A DNA stretch of 13,663 nt, taken from an uncultured Bacilli bacterium (GTDB taxonomy: Bacteria; Bacillota_I; Bacilli_A; RF39; UBA660). The notes under the pieces were generated by a model, which had not been told where the DNA came from, did not search any database, and worked only from the letters and a program-made list of their open reading frames with translations. Location: NCBI GenBank assembly GCA_944359735.1, contig CALVTA010000031.1:1-13663 (forward strand), read 5' to 3'. The translations under genes were made by a program, and so were the position numbers. Positions 6,701 through 13,663 of the stretch are shown piece after piece (within the stretch, counting starts at the first letter, position 1; each line of letters begins with the position of its first letter).

Positions 6701-7620
6701 CCTCATATAAAAATATTAAAAACAAAATAAATACAGAATATGTTATGTTTTATAATACTGATAATGCTGTTAAAACTGAAGATTTTATTGATCGTTTAAC
6801 TGGAGCTGCTAATTTAAAAAATACTGGTGTTGTTGGGGCTAAATATATAACTAATGATAATAGAATAGTTAATTGTGGTTTAAGTCCAACAATAAATAAA
6901 AATGTATTGAGTGGTATGGATGATAGTGTTCCTCATTATTATTGTCGTAATATTTTACCTTATAATACTTATGCTGTTAGTGATAATTTATTTGTTATAA
7001 ATAAGCAAAAATTAGATAGAGTTATAGATAGAATTACAGATTTTGAATTATCCTTAGGGAAGGCCTTAATAGAAGAAGGTTATTATAATGTTATAAGAAA
7101 TGATGTAGTAGTTATTGATGAATTAAAAACAAGTCATAAGAATGTATTTGCTTTATCTTTAATAGATCCATTCATTAATTGTAATTTGGATAGAATAACA
7201 TTTTTACCTAATATTAATACTACTTATTATGGAAAAATTTTCAAAAATGTTAAGTATAATGATGTAAAAGATGTTTCTTCTGATATAATCTATGAAATAG
7301 AGGCAATTAAAACAGAAGAAAACTGTATAATAGAAGGTTATATTTTTAGAAAAAATTTCTATAAAAATAATAGCAATAAGGTATCTTTAATATTAGAAAG
7401 TAAAAATAACTGTTATGAAATAACAACAAAAAAGATCTATAATAATAGACCAACTTTAATTTACAATACTAATTTGAACTTTATTTCCTTTAGGACTGTT
7501 ATAAATTTAAAAAATATTTCTATAGATAATTATAAAATATATATCCATATTAAGAATAAATTATCAAAAACAGATGAAATATATGATTTAAAACAAGAAA
7601 TAGAAATGAAAGGTGAATAA
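3712..7620 (+). CDS. HAD phosphatase-like / tandem GT2 glycosyltransferase fusion
   Basis: Large cytosolic or membrane-associated protein (1302 residues) for surface polysaccharide synthesis. Residues 1 to about 230 form a HAD domain: motif I FDIFDTL (Asp18, Asp21), motif II VTSD (about 126-129), a candidate motif III lysine near 162, and motif IV IGDN...D (Asp187, Asp192); all look intact. Residues about 232-600 are an uncharacterised region with FLARDG (266-271), ASRRA (292-296) and FDCGWNGSSQ (400-409); I recall similar extensions in COG5610 HAD proteins. A GT-A family 2 module spans about 684-900, with ISLIIPVYN, VDDCS, DNDD (775-778, the DxD-type metal site), SDEDK and QDYDF. A second GT-A-like module (about 941-1147) aligns with that of the next gene but lacks its key acidic motifs. 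About 1190-1285 looks beta-rich. The HAD part may act as phosphatase or phosphotransferase on a sugar-phosphate or a phosphorylated chain end; that is inference. The next gene starts 1 nt later. Confidence 0.
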   Translation: MLDDLKQLIKDSKIISFDIFDTLITRIVDRPEAVFELMELSENILDFSRIRQEKQAEIGTILMKEKNYPHATLDEIYDYIKKTTSIKNVAYLKKKEIEIEKELLFPNKEMKDIVNFAKENNKRIIVTSDMYLDLKTVKDILKKCGYDEFDHIYLSSVEKKAKFNSELFDFVIENEKVKPNEILHIGDNYSHDYINAKEKGLKVYHYENTIINNKSSNLALSFHNGICRLLKLNEKDFFINLGAKAGLLYLALFEELEALKNKKIYFLARDGYNLYNLFNKYSKDKKVTYVYASRRAMLIPSITEINDETVNNLPPFTFGQTVGEILEYVSLRDIFTDSDLKEVGIDNFSYIIKTMDDFIKVHNLYKNKKSQVLKVCYKERKAAEKYFKKLELSKEENVFFDCGWNGSSQYFLENLLQTLKIDSKIKFYYTGILDNTKSRKQLHDKLFKSYLFNINDNLELAERLMDNIVILELFFGAPHNSVYHYDLNEDGYILEDFERQLTYKDKIYRGLDFYFSKALSIFKKYGITINRDDAIKPILDLIEQPTEEEAIMIGDIPNVDGFAAKKGIIKYVAKVTMEDLKVNENTEIYWKKGLLTRPDISLEVKDFVRKKYNINEAKNDIEIKQNHNSYLKRFKRALKTHGYRTTFYLLKEKINKKVFDSDDYSKWIIENEKNKYSTIQLKYNPLISLIIPVYNAKSSELVECLESVLNQTYNNFEICIVDDCSTNKDTLEVLKEYQDLDKRIKVSYHRKNEHISKTTNDAIALSTGEFIALLDNDDVLAPNALYEMVKKLNEDHTLDFIYSDEDKLTEDGSKRHLPFFKPDWSPDTFNSLMYTCHFSLFRKTLVDKIGGFTVGLDGAQDYDFVMRFTEVTNNIAHIPKILYHWREREGSIANNPEAKPYALEAIVKLKQDSLKRQSLKGKVVYDKRVYQYRIDYEPKQSSLTLLLYGREENIKKALDNLSNSKALKDVYILDNNNKKIESKVQYKKEKYKENLLTSYKNIKNKINTEYVMFYNTDNAVKTEDFIDRLTGAANLKNTGVVGAKYITNDNRIVNCGLSPTINKNVLSGMDDSVPHYYCRNILPYNTYAVSDNLFVINKQKLDRVIDRITDFELSLGKALIEEGYYNVIRNDVVVIDELKTSHKNVFALSLIDPFINCNLDRITFLPNINTTYYGKIFKNVKYNDVKDVSSDIIYEIEAIKTEENCIIEGYIFRKNFYKNNSNKVSLILESKNNCYEITTKKIYNNRPTLIYNTNLNFISFRTVINLKNISIDNYKIYIHIKNKLSKTDEIYDLKQEIEMKGE
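7609..7616 (+). promoter_or_regulatory. Ribosome binding site deciding the second GT start
   Basis: AAAGGTGA lies at the very end of the HAD/GT gene, 5 nt before ATG 7622. An in-frame GTG at 7613 lies inside this site and could not be served by it, so ATG 7622 is chosen over the longer reading. Confidence 0.
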
Positions 7621-7621
7621 T

Positions 7622-9769
7622 ATGGAGAAGTATGATTTTATTGGCGTTAAAAAAGCTATTATTACAGGAGTAAAAAATCCTAAAATAACCGTTTTAGGAA
7701 CCATTACTAAAAAAGATTATAAATTTAAAGTATATTCTAATTTAAAAGAGGTACCATATGATTATATTGCTCAAGGAGAAGTTACAAGTTTTGGTATTTC
7801 TTCAAATCTTCCAACTAATGCAAAAAAAGTAGAAATATATTTAATAACTGATGGTGAAGAGTATTTAATATATGAGGGAAGTACTAGCTTTTTAAAAAGA
7901 TTAGTAAAGAGAATGATTAATACTATTAAAAATATCTTTAGAAAAATTGGTCATATATTTTATGTTCTTTTTAAGGGGATTAGATTTCTTTGGAAGGAGT
8001 ATCATTTTTTAGTTCCTCCTAGTTTATGGCCTAAATATTATAATGATTTAAAAAACAGCTTAAGAAGAGGAAGTAATAATTTATATAATCCTCTTAATCA
8101 AGCAGATTATCAAAAATGGTTAGATAGAAATGTCCAAATAGAAGAATATGAAGAATTAGGGTTTCAGCCACTGGTTTCTATTTTAACACCTGTATATAAT
8201 GTTTCAGCTGATCTTATTTTATCTACTGCTGATTCTGTAAAAAATCAAATATATCAAAATTTTGAGTGGTGTTTAGTAGATGATTGTTCTACAAATCAAG
8301 AGACAAAAAAAGCATTAGAAACTATTTCTAAAATGGATAAGAGATTCCATATTAAATATCGTAAAGAGAATGGCCATATTTCTAAAGCAAGTAATGATGC
8401 TTTAAAAATGGCTAAAGGGGTATATATAGCTTTACTAGATCATGATGATGTATTAAGTAATGATGCTTTATATCAAATGGTAAAGAAATTAAATGAAGAT
8501 AAAAAATTAGATTTTATCTATAGTGATGAAGATAAAATAAATATTCATGGAAAATATTGTGAACCTCATTTTAAACCAGATTTTTCTCCTGATACTTTAT
8601 TAAGTTTAAATTACATTTGTCATTTTGCTTTTATTCGTAAAAGCTTAGTTGAAAAAGTAGGAGGTTTTTCTGTTGGATTAGAGGGGGCACAAGATTATGA
8701 TTTGTTTCTAAAGATAACAGAGAAAACAAATAAGATAGCACATATACCAAAAATACTATATCATTGGCGTATGAGTGAAAATTCAACAGCAATGTCTATA
8801 ACAAATAAGAATTATGCAAAGGATACTGGAAAGAAAGCTTTAGAGCAAGCATTAATACGAAGAAAAATAGATGGAGAGGTTTTAATCGATAAAAAAAGCG
8901 GTTATTATACAATTAAATATCATTTAAAAAAAGAACCACTGGTTTCTATTATAATTCCAACTAGAGATTATGTAGATATTTTAAAGAAATGTATTGATTC
9001 TATTTATGATAAAACAATATATAAAAACTTTGAAATAATTGTGGCAAATAATGATAGTAAAGAAAAAGAAACTCTTGATTTCTTTAAAGAATATAAGAAA
9101 AAATATAAAAATTTTAAAGTTGTTGATTGTATTATGAATTTTAATTATTCTAGAATTAATAATATTGCTGTGTCTAAAGCTAAAGGAGAATATATACTGT
9201 TATTAAATAATGATACTGAAGTTATTTCTAATGATTGGTTGAATAATATGGTAGGATATGCTAGTCAAAAACATGTGGGAGTGGTTGGTGCTAAATTATT
9301 ATATGAAGATGGAACTATTCAACATGCAGGTGTTTTGTTGGGGTTAGGTGGAGTAGCTTCACATGCTTACATTAATTCTCGTGATGATGAAACTGGTATT
9401 TATGGTAGACTTAGAGTTCCATATAATTATAGTGCTAATACAGCAGCCTGTTTTATAGTAAGAAAAGAAGTATATGACAAAGTAAAAGGTTTAAATGAAA
9501 AGTTAGAAGTAGCATATAATGATATTGATTTTTGTATAAGAGTCTTAAAAGAAGGATATTATAATGTTTTTCTTCCACAAGTTAAATTAATGCATTATGA
9601 GTCTAAATCAAGAGGACTTGATACAACTAGTGAGAAGTATAAGAGATTTTTAGAAGAGTCAAAATATATGTATGATAACTGGAAAGATATTATAGAAAAT
9701 GATCCATTCTATAATCCTAATTTTAGTAAAAAAGGTTGGTTTATGCTTGATAAAAACAAGGAGATGTAA
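7622..9769 (+). CDS. Tandem-domain family 2 glycosyltransferase
   Basis: Probable cytoplasmic glycosyltransferase (715 residues) that adds two sugars, or the same sugar twice, to a growing lipid-linked surface glycan. An N-terminal beta-rich segment (1-88) is followed by a basic and hydrophobic stretch (about 91-130) that may anchor it to the membrane. GT-A module 1 (about 183-390) has VSILTPVYN, VDDCS, DHDD (273-276), SDEDK (301-305) and QDYDL (357-361). GT-A module 2 (about 439-665) has VSIIIPTRD, LLLNNDTEV (DxD-equivalent near 529-533), VGVVGAKLLY, HAGV and YNDIDFC (632-637, candidate acidic catalytic region). Both modules look complete. Module 1 is closely related to the first GT module of the preceding protein, including a 30-bp identical DNA tract, so the genes are paralogues at least in part. 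AAGGAG (9758-9763) near the end serves the next gene. Donor and acceptor sugars cannot be read from the sequence. Confidence 0.
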   Translation: MEKYDFIGVKKAIITGVKNPKITVLGTITKKDYKFKVYSNLKEVPYDYIAQGEVTSFGISSNLPTNAKKVEIYLITDGEEYLIYEGSTSFLKRLVKRMINTIKNIFRKIGHIFYVLFKGIRFLWKEYHFLVPPSLWPKYYNDLKNSLRRGSNNLYNPLNQADYQKWLDRNVQIEEYEELGFQPLVSILTPVYNVSADLILSTADSVKNQIYQNFEWCLVDDCSTNQETKKALETISKMDKRFHIKYRKENGHISKASNDALKMAKGVYIALLDHDDVLSNDALYQMVKKLNEDKKLDFIYSDEDKINIHGKYCEPHFKPDFSPDTLLSLNYICHFAFIRKSLVEKVGGFSVGLEGAQDYDLFLKITEKTNKIAHIPKILYHWRMSENSTAMSITNKNYAKDTGKKALEQALIRRKIDGEVLIDKKSGYYTIKYHLKKEPLVSIIIPTRDYVDILKKCIDSIYDKTIYKNFEIIVANNDSKEKETLDFFKEYKKKYKNFKVVDCIMNFNYSRINNIAVSKAKGEYILLLNNDTEVISNDWLNNMVGYASQKHVGVVGAKLLYEDGTIQHAGVLLGLGGVASHAYINSRDDETGIYGRLRVPYNYSANTAACFIVRKEVYDKVKGLNEKLEVAYNDIDFCIRVLKEGYYNVFLPQVKLMHYESKSRGLDTTSEKYKRFLEESKYMYDNWKDIIENDPFYNPNFSKKGWFMLDKNKEM

Positions 9770-9771
9770 TT

Positions 9772-11868
9772 ATGATAGAAAAAATAAGATCAAAATGGTC
9801 ATTAGTAGAGTTTCTGTTAATATCTTTAGCTATTGTTGTTGCTTTTTTGCCAATGTATATTGTTTATTCTCAAAAAATAACAATTACTATTTGTTTAATA
9901 ATAGTGGAGCTAGTAAATATTGCTTATTATTTTTGGAAAGATAAAGTAATAAAAATTTTCGATTTTATTATAAGATATCGTTATATATTAGCTATATTTT
10001 TGTTTATCTTTTTAGTGATGTTTAAAATAAGTGGGTCTTCTATTGGAATTTATAATACTTATTTTCCTAGTGAAGGAAAAAATGCTCAAAATGATGTGTT
10101 ATTAGGAGAAAGTAGATCAATTCGGTCTGATGAGTGGATGGTACATACTCCGTACTATTTTTCGCAATATTATAATAATTATCAAAAAGATAGTAATCTA
10201 ATGAGTTTATCTGGTCAAGATATGATTATTGGTTATAATGCACCTGTAAAGGATATAAGTATTTTGGCAAAACCGTTGACTTGGGGATATGTTCTATTAG
10301 GTAATGAATATGGTTTATCTTGGTATTGGTGTTTAAAAACTATAATTTTTATTTTAGCTAGTTTTGAAGTGTGTATGATCATTACTAAGAAAAATAAAAT
10401 ATTGTCAGTTTTAGGAGCGTTTTTAATTTCTTATGCTCCAGCAATGCAATGGTGGTTTGTTCCACATATTTGTGATGTTTTCCTTTGGGGAACGACTTTA
10501 TTAGCATTGGGGTATCATTTCTTTACTGCTAAAAAAAGGTGGTTAAAAAATTTATATACACTTTTTCTACCGTTGGTTGCTTCGGTCTTCGTTTTAGCTT
10601 TATTTCCTTCTTGTCAAATACCTGTAGGTTTGATTGCTATAGCTTTACTTGTAGTATTTTTAATTCGTGATAAGAAAGATATTACTTTTAAAAAGAAAGA
10701 TATTTTTAGAATTATTTTTATGGTAATAGTGGCTTTGATAATATTAGGCTATACAATTTTAGGTAGCAAAGAAGCTATAGAGTTACTTTATAATACTGCT
10801 TATCCTGGTAAACGTGTATCTTTAGGTGGAAATTATACTTTAGATAGGATATTTACTAACCTAACAACCTTATTTTTACCGTATAAGGATAGTAATGTTT
10901 TAAATAATTGTGAGGTTAGTACTTTTATTCATTTTGCACCAATATTTTTGGTTTTATTTCCTTTAATGATTAGGAAATTAAAAACGTATAAAGATAATAA
11001 TTTAATAATAGGGAAGACTTTATTTATTATTCTTCTAATTGAAGTATTTTTTATGCTAGTAGGTATACCAGAAACTTTAGCAAAAATAACCTTGTTTTCT
11101 TATATAAATCGCATGGATATTGTTTATGGATTTACTGCTACTTTATTTACAATTTATATGATAAATACTTTATTTAAGTATAAGGATTTAGTTAAATTCA
11201 AACATTTTTTAATTTCTTTAATTATTTATTTAGGATGTTATATTTTCTTTATTAATAAAGAAAATCTTGAGTATTTACCTATTTATCTTTATTTATTTGA
11301 AATAGTTGTTTTTGGAGTGATTTTAATAGCTATTTATAAAGGTAGAAAGTATTTTTCTATGAGTTTAATTTTCTTATTATTAATAATATCATCATTTACT
11401 ATAAATCCTATTAGAATTGGTATAGATCCAATTGAAGATCATGAATTAGTAGATGCTGTTAAGAAATTAAATGAAGAAGATGAGGGCTATTTTTTAACAA
11501 CAAATAATATTCAAATTAGTTCTTTGTTGTTAGCTAACGGACTAAAAGTTGTGAACGCAGTTAATTTTTATCCAGATATGGAGAAGTGGGAAGTAATAGA
11601 TTCAAGTAAAAACCATGAATATGATTATAATCGTTATCTTCATTTTATGATAACTTTAAGTGAAGATAATAAGACAAGATATAAATTAATACAAAATGAT
11701 TTGTTAGAATTAGATATTTCTCTAAAAGATTTGAGTAAATGGAATATTAAATATTTAGTTACACCAATTGATATAGATGAGTTAAATTGGTATGAAGATG
11801 TTGTTAATTATCAGCTTATAGAAGATATTCAAGGATATAGAATTTATAAATTAAAGTGGAGGATCTAA
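9772..11868 (+). CDS. Polytopic membrane protein, GT-C/DUF7657-like
   Basis: Multi-pass membrane protein of 698 residues with hydrophobic segments near 11-31, 37-55, 68-85, 188-204, 210-225, 262-280, 284-298, 312-331, 387-400, 413-431, 452-467, 478-494, 502-522 and 528-541. A largely soluble C-terminal part (about 550-698) is probably outside. The loop after the third segment carries SRSIRSDEW (114-122), which I recall as the signature of DUF7657-type proteins in polysaccharide loci; this is memory, not a search. An acidic residue in the first large outer loop is the usual catalytic position of GT-C enzymes that use polyprenyl-phosphate sugars, so Asp120 or Glu121 is a candidate. AAGGAG at 9758-9763, 8 nt before ATG 9772, supports the start, and only 2 nt separate it from the preceding gene. 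Probable role: adding a sugar or other group to the exported glycan outside the membrane. Alternatives are a YfhO-type GT-C or a polymer-handling protein. Family placement is moderate, enzyme activity inferred. Confidence 0.
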   Translation: MIEKIRSKWSLVEFLLISLAIVVAFLPMYIVYSQKITITICLIIVELVNIAYYFWKDKVIKIFDFIIRYRYILAIFLFIFLVMFKISGSSIGIYNTYFPSEGKNAQNDVLLGESRSIRSDEWMVHTPYYFSQYYNNYQKDSNLMSLSGQDMIIGYNAPVKDISILAKPLTWGYVLLGNEYGLSWYWCLKTIIFILASFEVCMIITKKNKILSVLGAFLISYAPAMQWWFVPHICDVFLWGTTLLALGYHFFTAKKRWLKNLYTLFLPLVASVFVLALFPSCQIPVGLIAIALLVVFLIRDKKDITFKKKDIFRIIFMVIVALIILGYTILGSKEAIELLYNTAYPGKRVSLGGNYTLDRIFTNLTTLFLPYKDSNVLNNCEVSTFIHFAPIFLVLFPLMIRKLKTYKDNNLIIGKTLFIILLIEVFFMLVGIPETLAKITLFSYINRMDIVYGFTATLFTIYMINTLFKYKDLVKFKHFLISLIIYLGCYIFFINKENLEYLPIYLYLFEIVVFGVILIAIYKGRKYFSMSLIFLLLIISSFTINPIRIGIDPIEDHELVDAVKKLNEEDEGYFLTTNNIQISSLLLANGLKVVNAVNFYPDMEKWEVIDSSKNHEYDYNRYLHFMITLSEDNKTRYKLIQNDLLELDISLKDLSKWNIKYLVTPIDIDELNWYEDVVNYQLIEDIQGYRIYKLKWRI

Positions 11869-11872
11869 TAAA

Positions 11873-13612
11873 ATGAAGAAAATTATATGTTTACTTTTAG
11901 CCTGCTATACGACTTTATCAGTTCCATATTACTTAAATATGGCGAGTGTAAATAATATATTCATTATTGCTATAATAATGTGTTTGTATTACTTTTATCA
12001 AAGACAGATTGTAAGAATAAATAAAAGGAAAGGATTTTTTTCAGTCATTTTCTCTTTTCTTTTTTCAATATCTTATATTTTAGGAAAATATTTTGAACAA
12101 TATAAAACTATTGATGGTTTTTTCTCGCTTCAAAATTTTTTGAATTTTGGGGCTCTAGTTATTTTTATTTTCTTTTTGACAATATTAATTTATACTAAAT
12201 TAGAAACAAGTAATTTAACAAATAAAGCAATTATATTAGATAGAAAGAAAACATATATTATAATTTTTATTATTTTTCTTTTGTTTCTTTTACCTAGTTA
12301 TTTAGCACTATATCCTGGTATTGTTACAGTAGATGGTTTTGCTCAACTTTTTATGGGATATAGTGATAGTTTTACTGCTCATCATCCACTTATTCACACT
12401 CTATTATTGAATGGTTTTTATAACTTTGGATCTTTATTTAATAACCCTAATTTAGGAATTTCTATTTTCTCTTTTATTCAAATGTGTTTTATAGCTTTTT
12501 CTTTTACATATACAATATATATAATTTATAGATATACTAAAAATAAGTATTTAGTTATTATTGGTATAATTTTCTTTATTATTTGTCCTTTAAATTCTAT
12601 TCTAATGATGTATATGACTAAAGATATTATATTTTCTGCCTTGTTTTTACTTTTTTTTGATTTTTCTATTAAATTAGTATTAGAAAAAGCGATGTCTAAA
12701 AAAGATTTTTTTATATATTTAATATTAGGAATTTTGATGTGTTTATTTAGAAATCAAGGTATTTATGTAGTTGCTTTTTCGTTGCTTTTTGTTTTGTTTG
12801 TTTATCGTTCTAAAAAAATTATATTGCTTTTAATTTTGATTCCAGTAGTTACTATTGGTGTGAATAAGACATTGATAATATTAACAGATGCTAAAGAAGT
12901 ATCAACTGCAGAAATGTTAAGTGTTCCTATTCAACAATTGGTGAGATCATATAATCTAAATCCAGATAGTTTTACAAATGAGGATAAAGAAGTATTATAT
13001 AAATATGTTAAGAAAAATGTATTAATGAAATATATTCCAGAAATATCAGATCCAGTAAAAGCTAAATTTAATAATAATTATTTTAGCAAGGATAAAATTT
13101 CATTTATAAAATTATGGTTATCTATAGGATTAAAAAACAAATTAAATTATATTGATTCATTTTTATATGGAAATTATGTTTATTTTTATTTAGATGCTAA
13201 ATTGCCACATTGGGGTACTTTGTTGCCATATAATGATATAGGTACGAAAAGTGCTAAAGAAATGTTTGGCATAACTTCTTCTTCATATTTGAAAGAACTA
13301 AAGAATAATAAGGAAAAAGATATTTTAGTGGCTGACTATCAAAATGATTTTTTATTGGGTATTGTTGCAAGTCCAGCTTTGCCGTTTGTTCTTTTGATGT
13401 TTACTATTATTTATTGTTTTTATAAATGTAAATATCGCTTTTTATTTCCTTTATCTCTTATTTTGGGGATATGGGGTACTATTATTTTAGGTCCTGTTAT
13501 TTCTATTAGATATGCTTATCCATTAGTTTTATGTGTACCGTCTTTGATTAGTATTCCTTTTTTATTAAATAAATTTGATAATAACGCAGTAAAAAAGAGT
13601 AAAAATAATTAA
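11873..13612 (+). CDS. Polytopic membrane protein, GT-C/DUF6020-like
   Basis: Multi-pass membrane protein of 579 residues, the last gene of the operon. Hydrophobic segments lie near 5-19, 28-42, 56-70, 92-106, 127-146, 195-218, 226-245, 252-266, 279-290, 297-310, 316-336, 494-514, 522-540 and 549-566, with a large loop at about 340-490. YPGIVTVDGFAQ (147-158) follows a membrane segment; its Asp154 matches the usual catalytic position of GT-C glycosyltransferases. Other conserved-looking points are HHPLIHT (170-176), MTKD (248-251), FRNQG (292-296), VPIQQLVR (351-358) and IRYAYP (545-550). From memory this combination fits DUF6020, a family found beside polysaccharide genes. GGAGG (11858-11862) lies 10 nt before ATG 11873, and the gap to the preceding gene is 4 nt. 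Probable role: transfer of a sugar from a polyprenyl-phosphate donor to the polymer on the outer face; the donor synthase is not in the window. Family fairly likely, reaction inferred. Confidence 0.
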   Translation: MKKIICLLLACYTTLSVPYYLNMASVNNIFIIAIIMCLYYFYQRQIVRINKRKGFFSVIFSFLFSISYILGKYFEQYKTIDGFFSLQNFLNFGALVIFIFFLTILIYTKLETSNLTNKAIILDRKKTYIIIFIIFLLFLLPSYLALYPGIVTVDGFAQLFMGYSDSFTAHHPLIHTLLLNGFYNFGSLFNNPNLGISIFSFIQMCFIAFSFTYTIYIIYRYTKNKYLVIIGIIFFIICPLNSILMMYMTKDIIFSALFLLFFDFSIKLVLEKAMSKKDFFIYLILGILMCLFRNQGIYVVAFSLLFVLFVYRSKKIILLLILIPVVTIGVNKTLIILTDAKEVSTAEMLSVPIQQLVRSYNLNPDSFTNEDKEVLYKYVKKNVLMKYIPEISDPVKAKFNNNYFSKDKISFIKLWLSIGLKNKLNYIDSFLYGNYVYFYLDAKLPHWGTLLPYNDIGTKSAKEMFGITSSSYLKELKNNKEKDILVADYQNDFLLGIVASPALPFVLLMFTIIYCFYKCKYRFLFPLSLILGIWGTIILGPVISIRYAYPLVLCVPSLISIPFLLNKFDNNAVKKSKNN

Positions 13613-13617
13613 TTAAT

Positions 13618-13662
13618 AAAAAATAGGTAGAAATTGATAAAAATAAATTCTACCTATTTTTT
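13618..13662 (+). terminator. Strong hairpin terminator ending the operon
   Basis: A perfect 15-bp inverted repeat: AAAAAATAGGTAGAA (13618-13632) pairs with TTCTACCTATTTTTT (13648-13662) around a 15-nt loop. The right arm ends in a run of six T, as expected for Rho-independent termination. It starts 5 nt after the TAA of the last gene. The A-run on the left arm means the mirror strand also ends in T's, so it could terminate convergent transcription from the right. Confidence 0.
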
Positions 13663-13663
13663 C

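Larger units (their letters stand above)
2182..13612 (+). other. Polysaccharide assembly and export operon (six genes)
   Basis: Six same-strand genes with gaps of 10, 2, 1, 2 and 4 nt lie between an extended -10 promoter and a 15-bp hairpin; I see no internal terminator. Content: ABC ATPase, ABC permease, HAD/GT fusion, tandem GT2, and two GT-C-like membrane proteins. This matches an ABC-transporter-dependent surface glycan pathway with late external decoration. Missing here are an initiating phosphosugar transferase, nucleotide-sugar synthesis genes, a polyprenyl-phosphate sugar synthase with GtrA-type flippase, and an LCP-type ligase. The locus therefore relies on genes elsewhere or outside the window. 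Confidence 0.

Noticed and set aside
7613..7615. GTG at 7613 as start of the second glycosyltransferase
   Set aside because: It lies inside the AAAGGTGA ribosome site that correctly serves ATG 7622.
9699..9944. An 81-codon + strand frame bridging the GT2 and membrane-protein genes
   Set aside because: It overlaps two well-supported genes in another frame and has no ribosome site of its own; its composition is that of an out-of-frame shadow.
1..13663. Recoded TGA (tryptophan) as in Mycoplasma-like relatives, suggested by the extreme AT content
   Set aside because: All long frames close with TAA or TAG and read tryptophan as TGG, with no in-frame TGA; the standard bacterial code explains everything.
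1..13663. Rhamnose-wall or teichoic-acid identity for the polymer
   Set aside because: The gene types fit several polymer classes and no sugar-specific biosynthesis gene is present, so naming the polymer would be unsupported.

Overview
The window is very AT-rich, with short intergenic gaps, AGA arginine codons, A/T-ending third positions and Shine-Dalgarno sites of AAGGAG/GAGGAGGTG type. That points to a low-GC Firmicutes/Bacilli-type bacterium, possibly one of the small-genome gut Bacilli lineages; the exact lineage is inference. All visible stops are TAA or TAG, tryptophans are TGG and no frame is broken by TGA, so the standard bacterial code fits. Everything I can support lies on the + strand. 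I see no RNA genes, insertion sequences, CRISPR arrays, attachment sites or origins.

Left part (1-2120): the 3' portion of a large surface or secreted protein that enters the window already open. It has a tail of one repeat, four complete Ig-like repeats of 113-114 residues, and a C-terminal GH25 (1,4-beta-N-acetylmuramidase) catalytic domain. A hairpin terminator follows it. A 77-bp stretch is perfectly duplicated at one-repeat spacing, which indicates recent unit duplication or homogenisation.

Middle and right part (2147-13662): one apparent operon of six genes, running from an extended -10 promoter to a strong 15-bp hairpin terminator. Gaps are 1 to 10 bases, and each start has a Shine-Dalgarno site. 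In order: a Wzt/TagH-type ABC ATPase without the C-terminal carbohydrate-binding domain; a Wzm/TagG-type ABC-2 permease; a 1302-residue protein joining a HAD phosphatase-like domain, an uncharacterised middle region and two GT-A glycosyltransferase modules (the second degenerate); a 715-residue paralogous tandem GT2 with both modules intact; and two polytopic membrane proteins that resemble GT-C enzymes (DUF7657-like and DUF6020-like).

Read together, the operon looks like assembly, export and late modification of a cell-surface polysaccharide. The cytosolic glycosyltransferases would build or extend a lipid-linked glycan and the HAD domain would handle a phosphate group. The ABC pair would flip the chain outward, and the two GT-C-like proteins would add side groups from polyprenyl-phosphate sugars on the outer face. 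No initiating transferase, nucleotide-sugar synthesis gene, polyprenyl-phosphate sugar synthase or LCP ligase is in the window, so the polymer cannot be named. The least described element is the HAD/middle/GT/degenerate-GT fusion.
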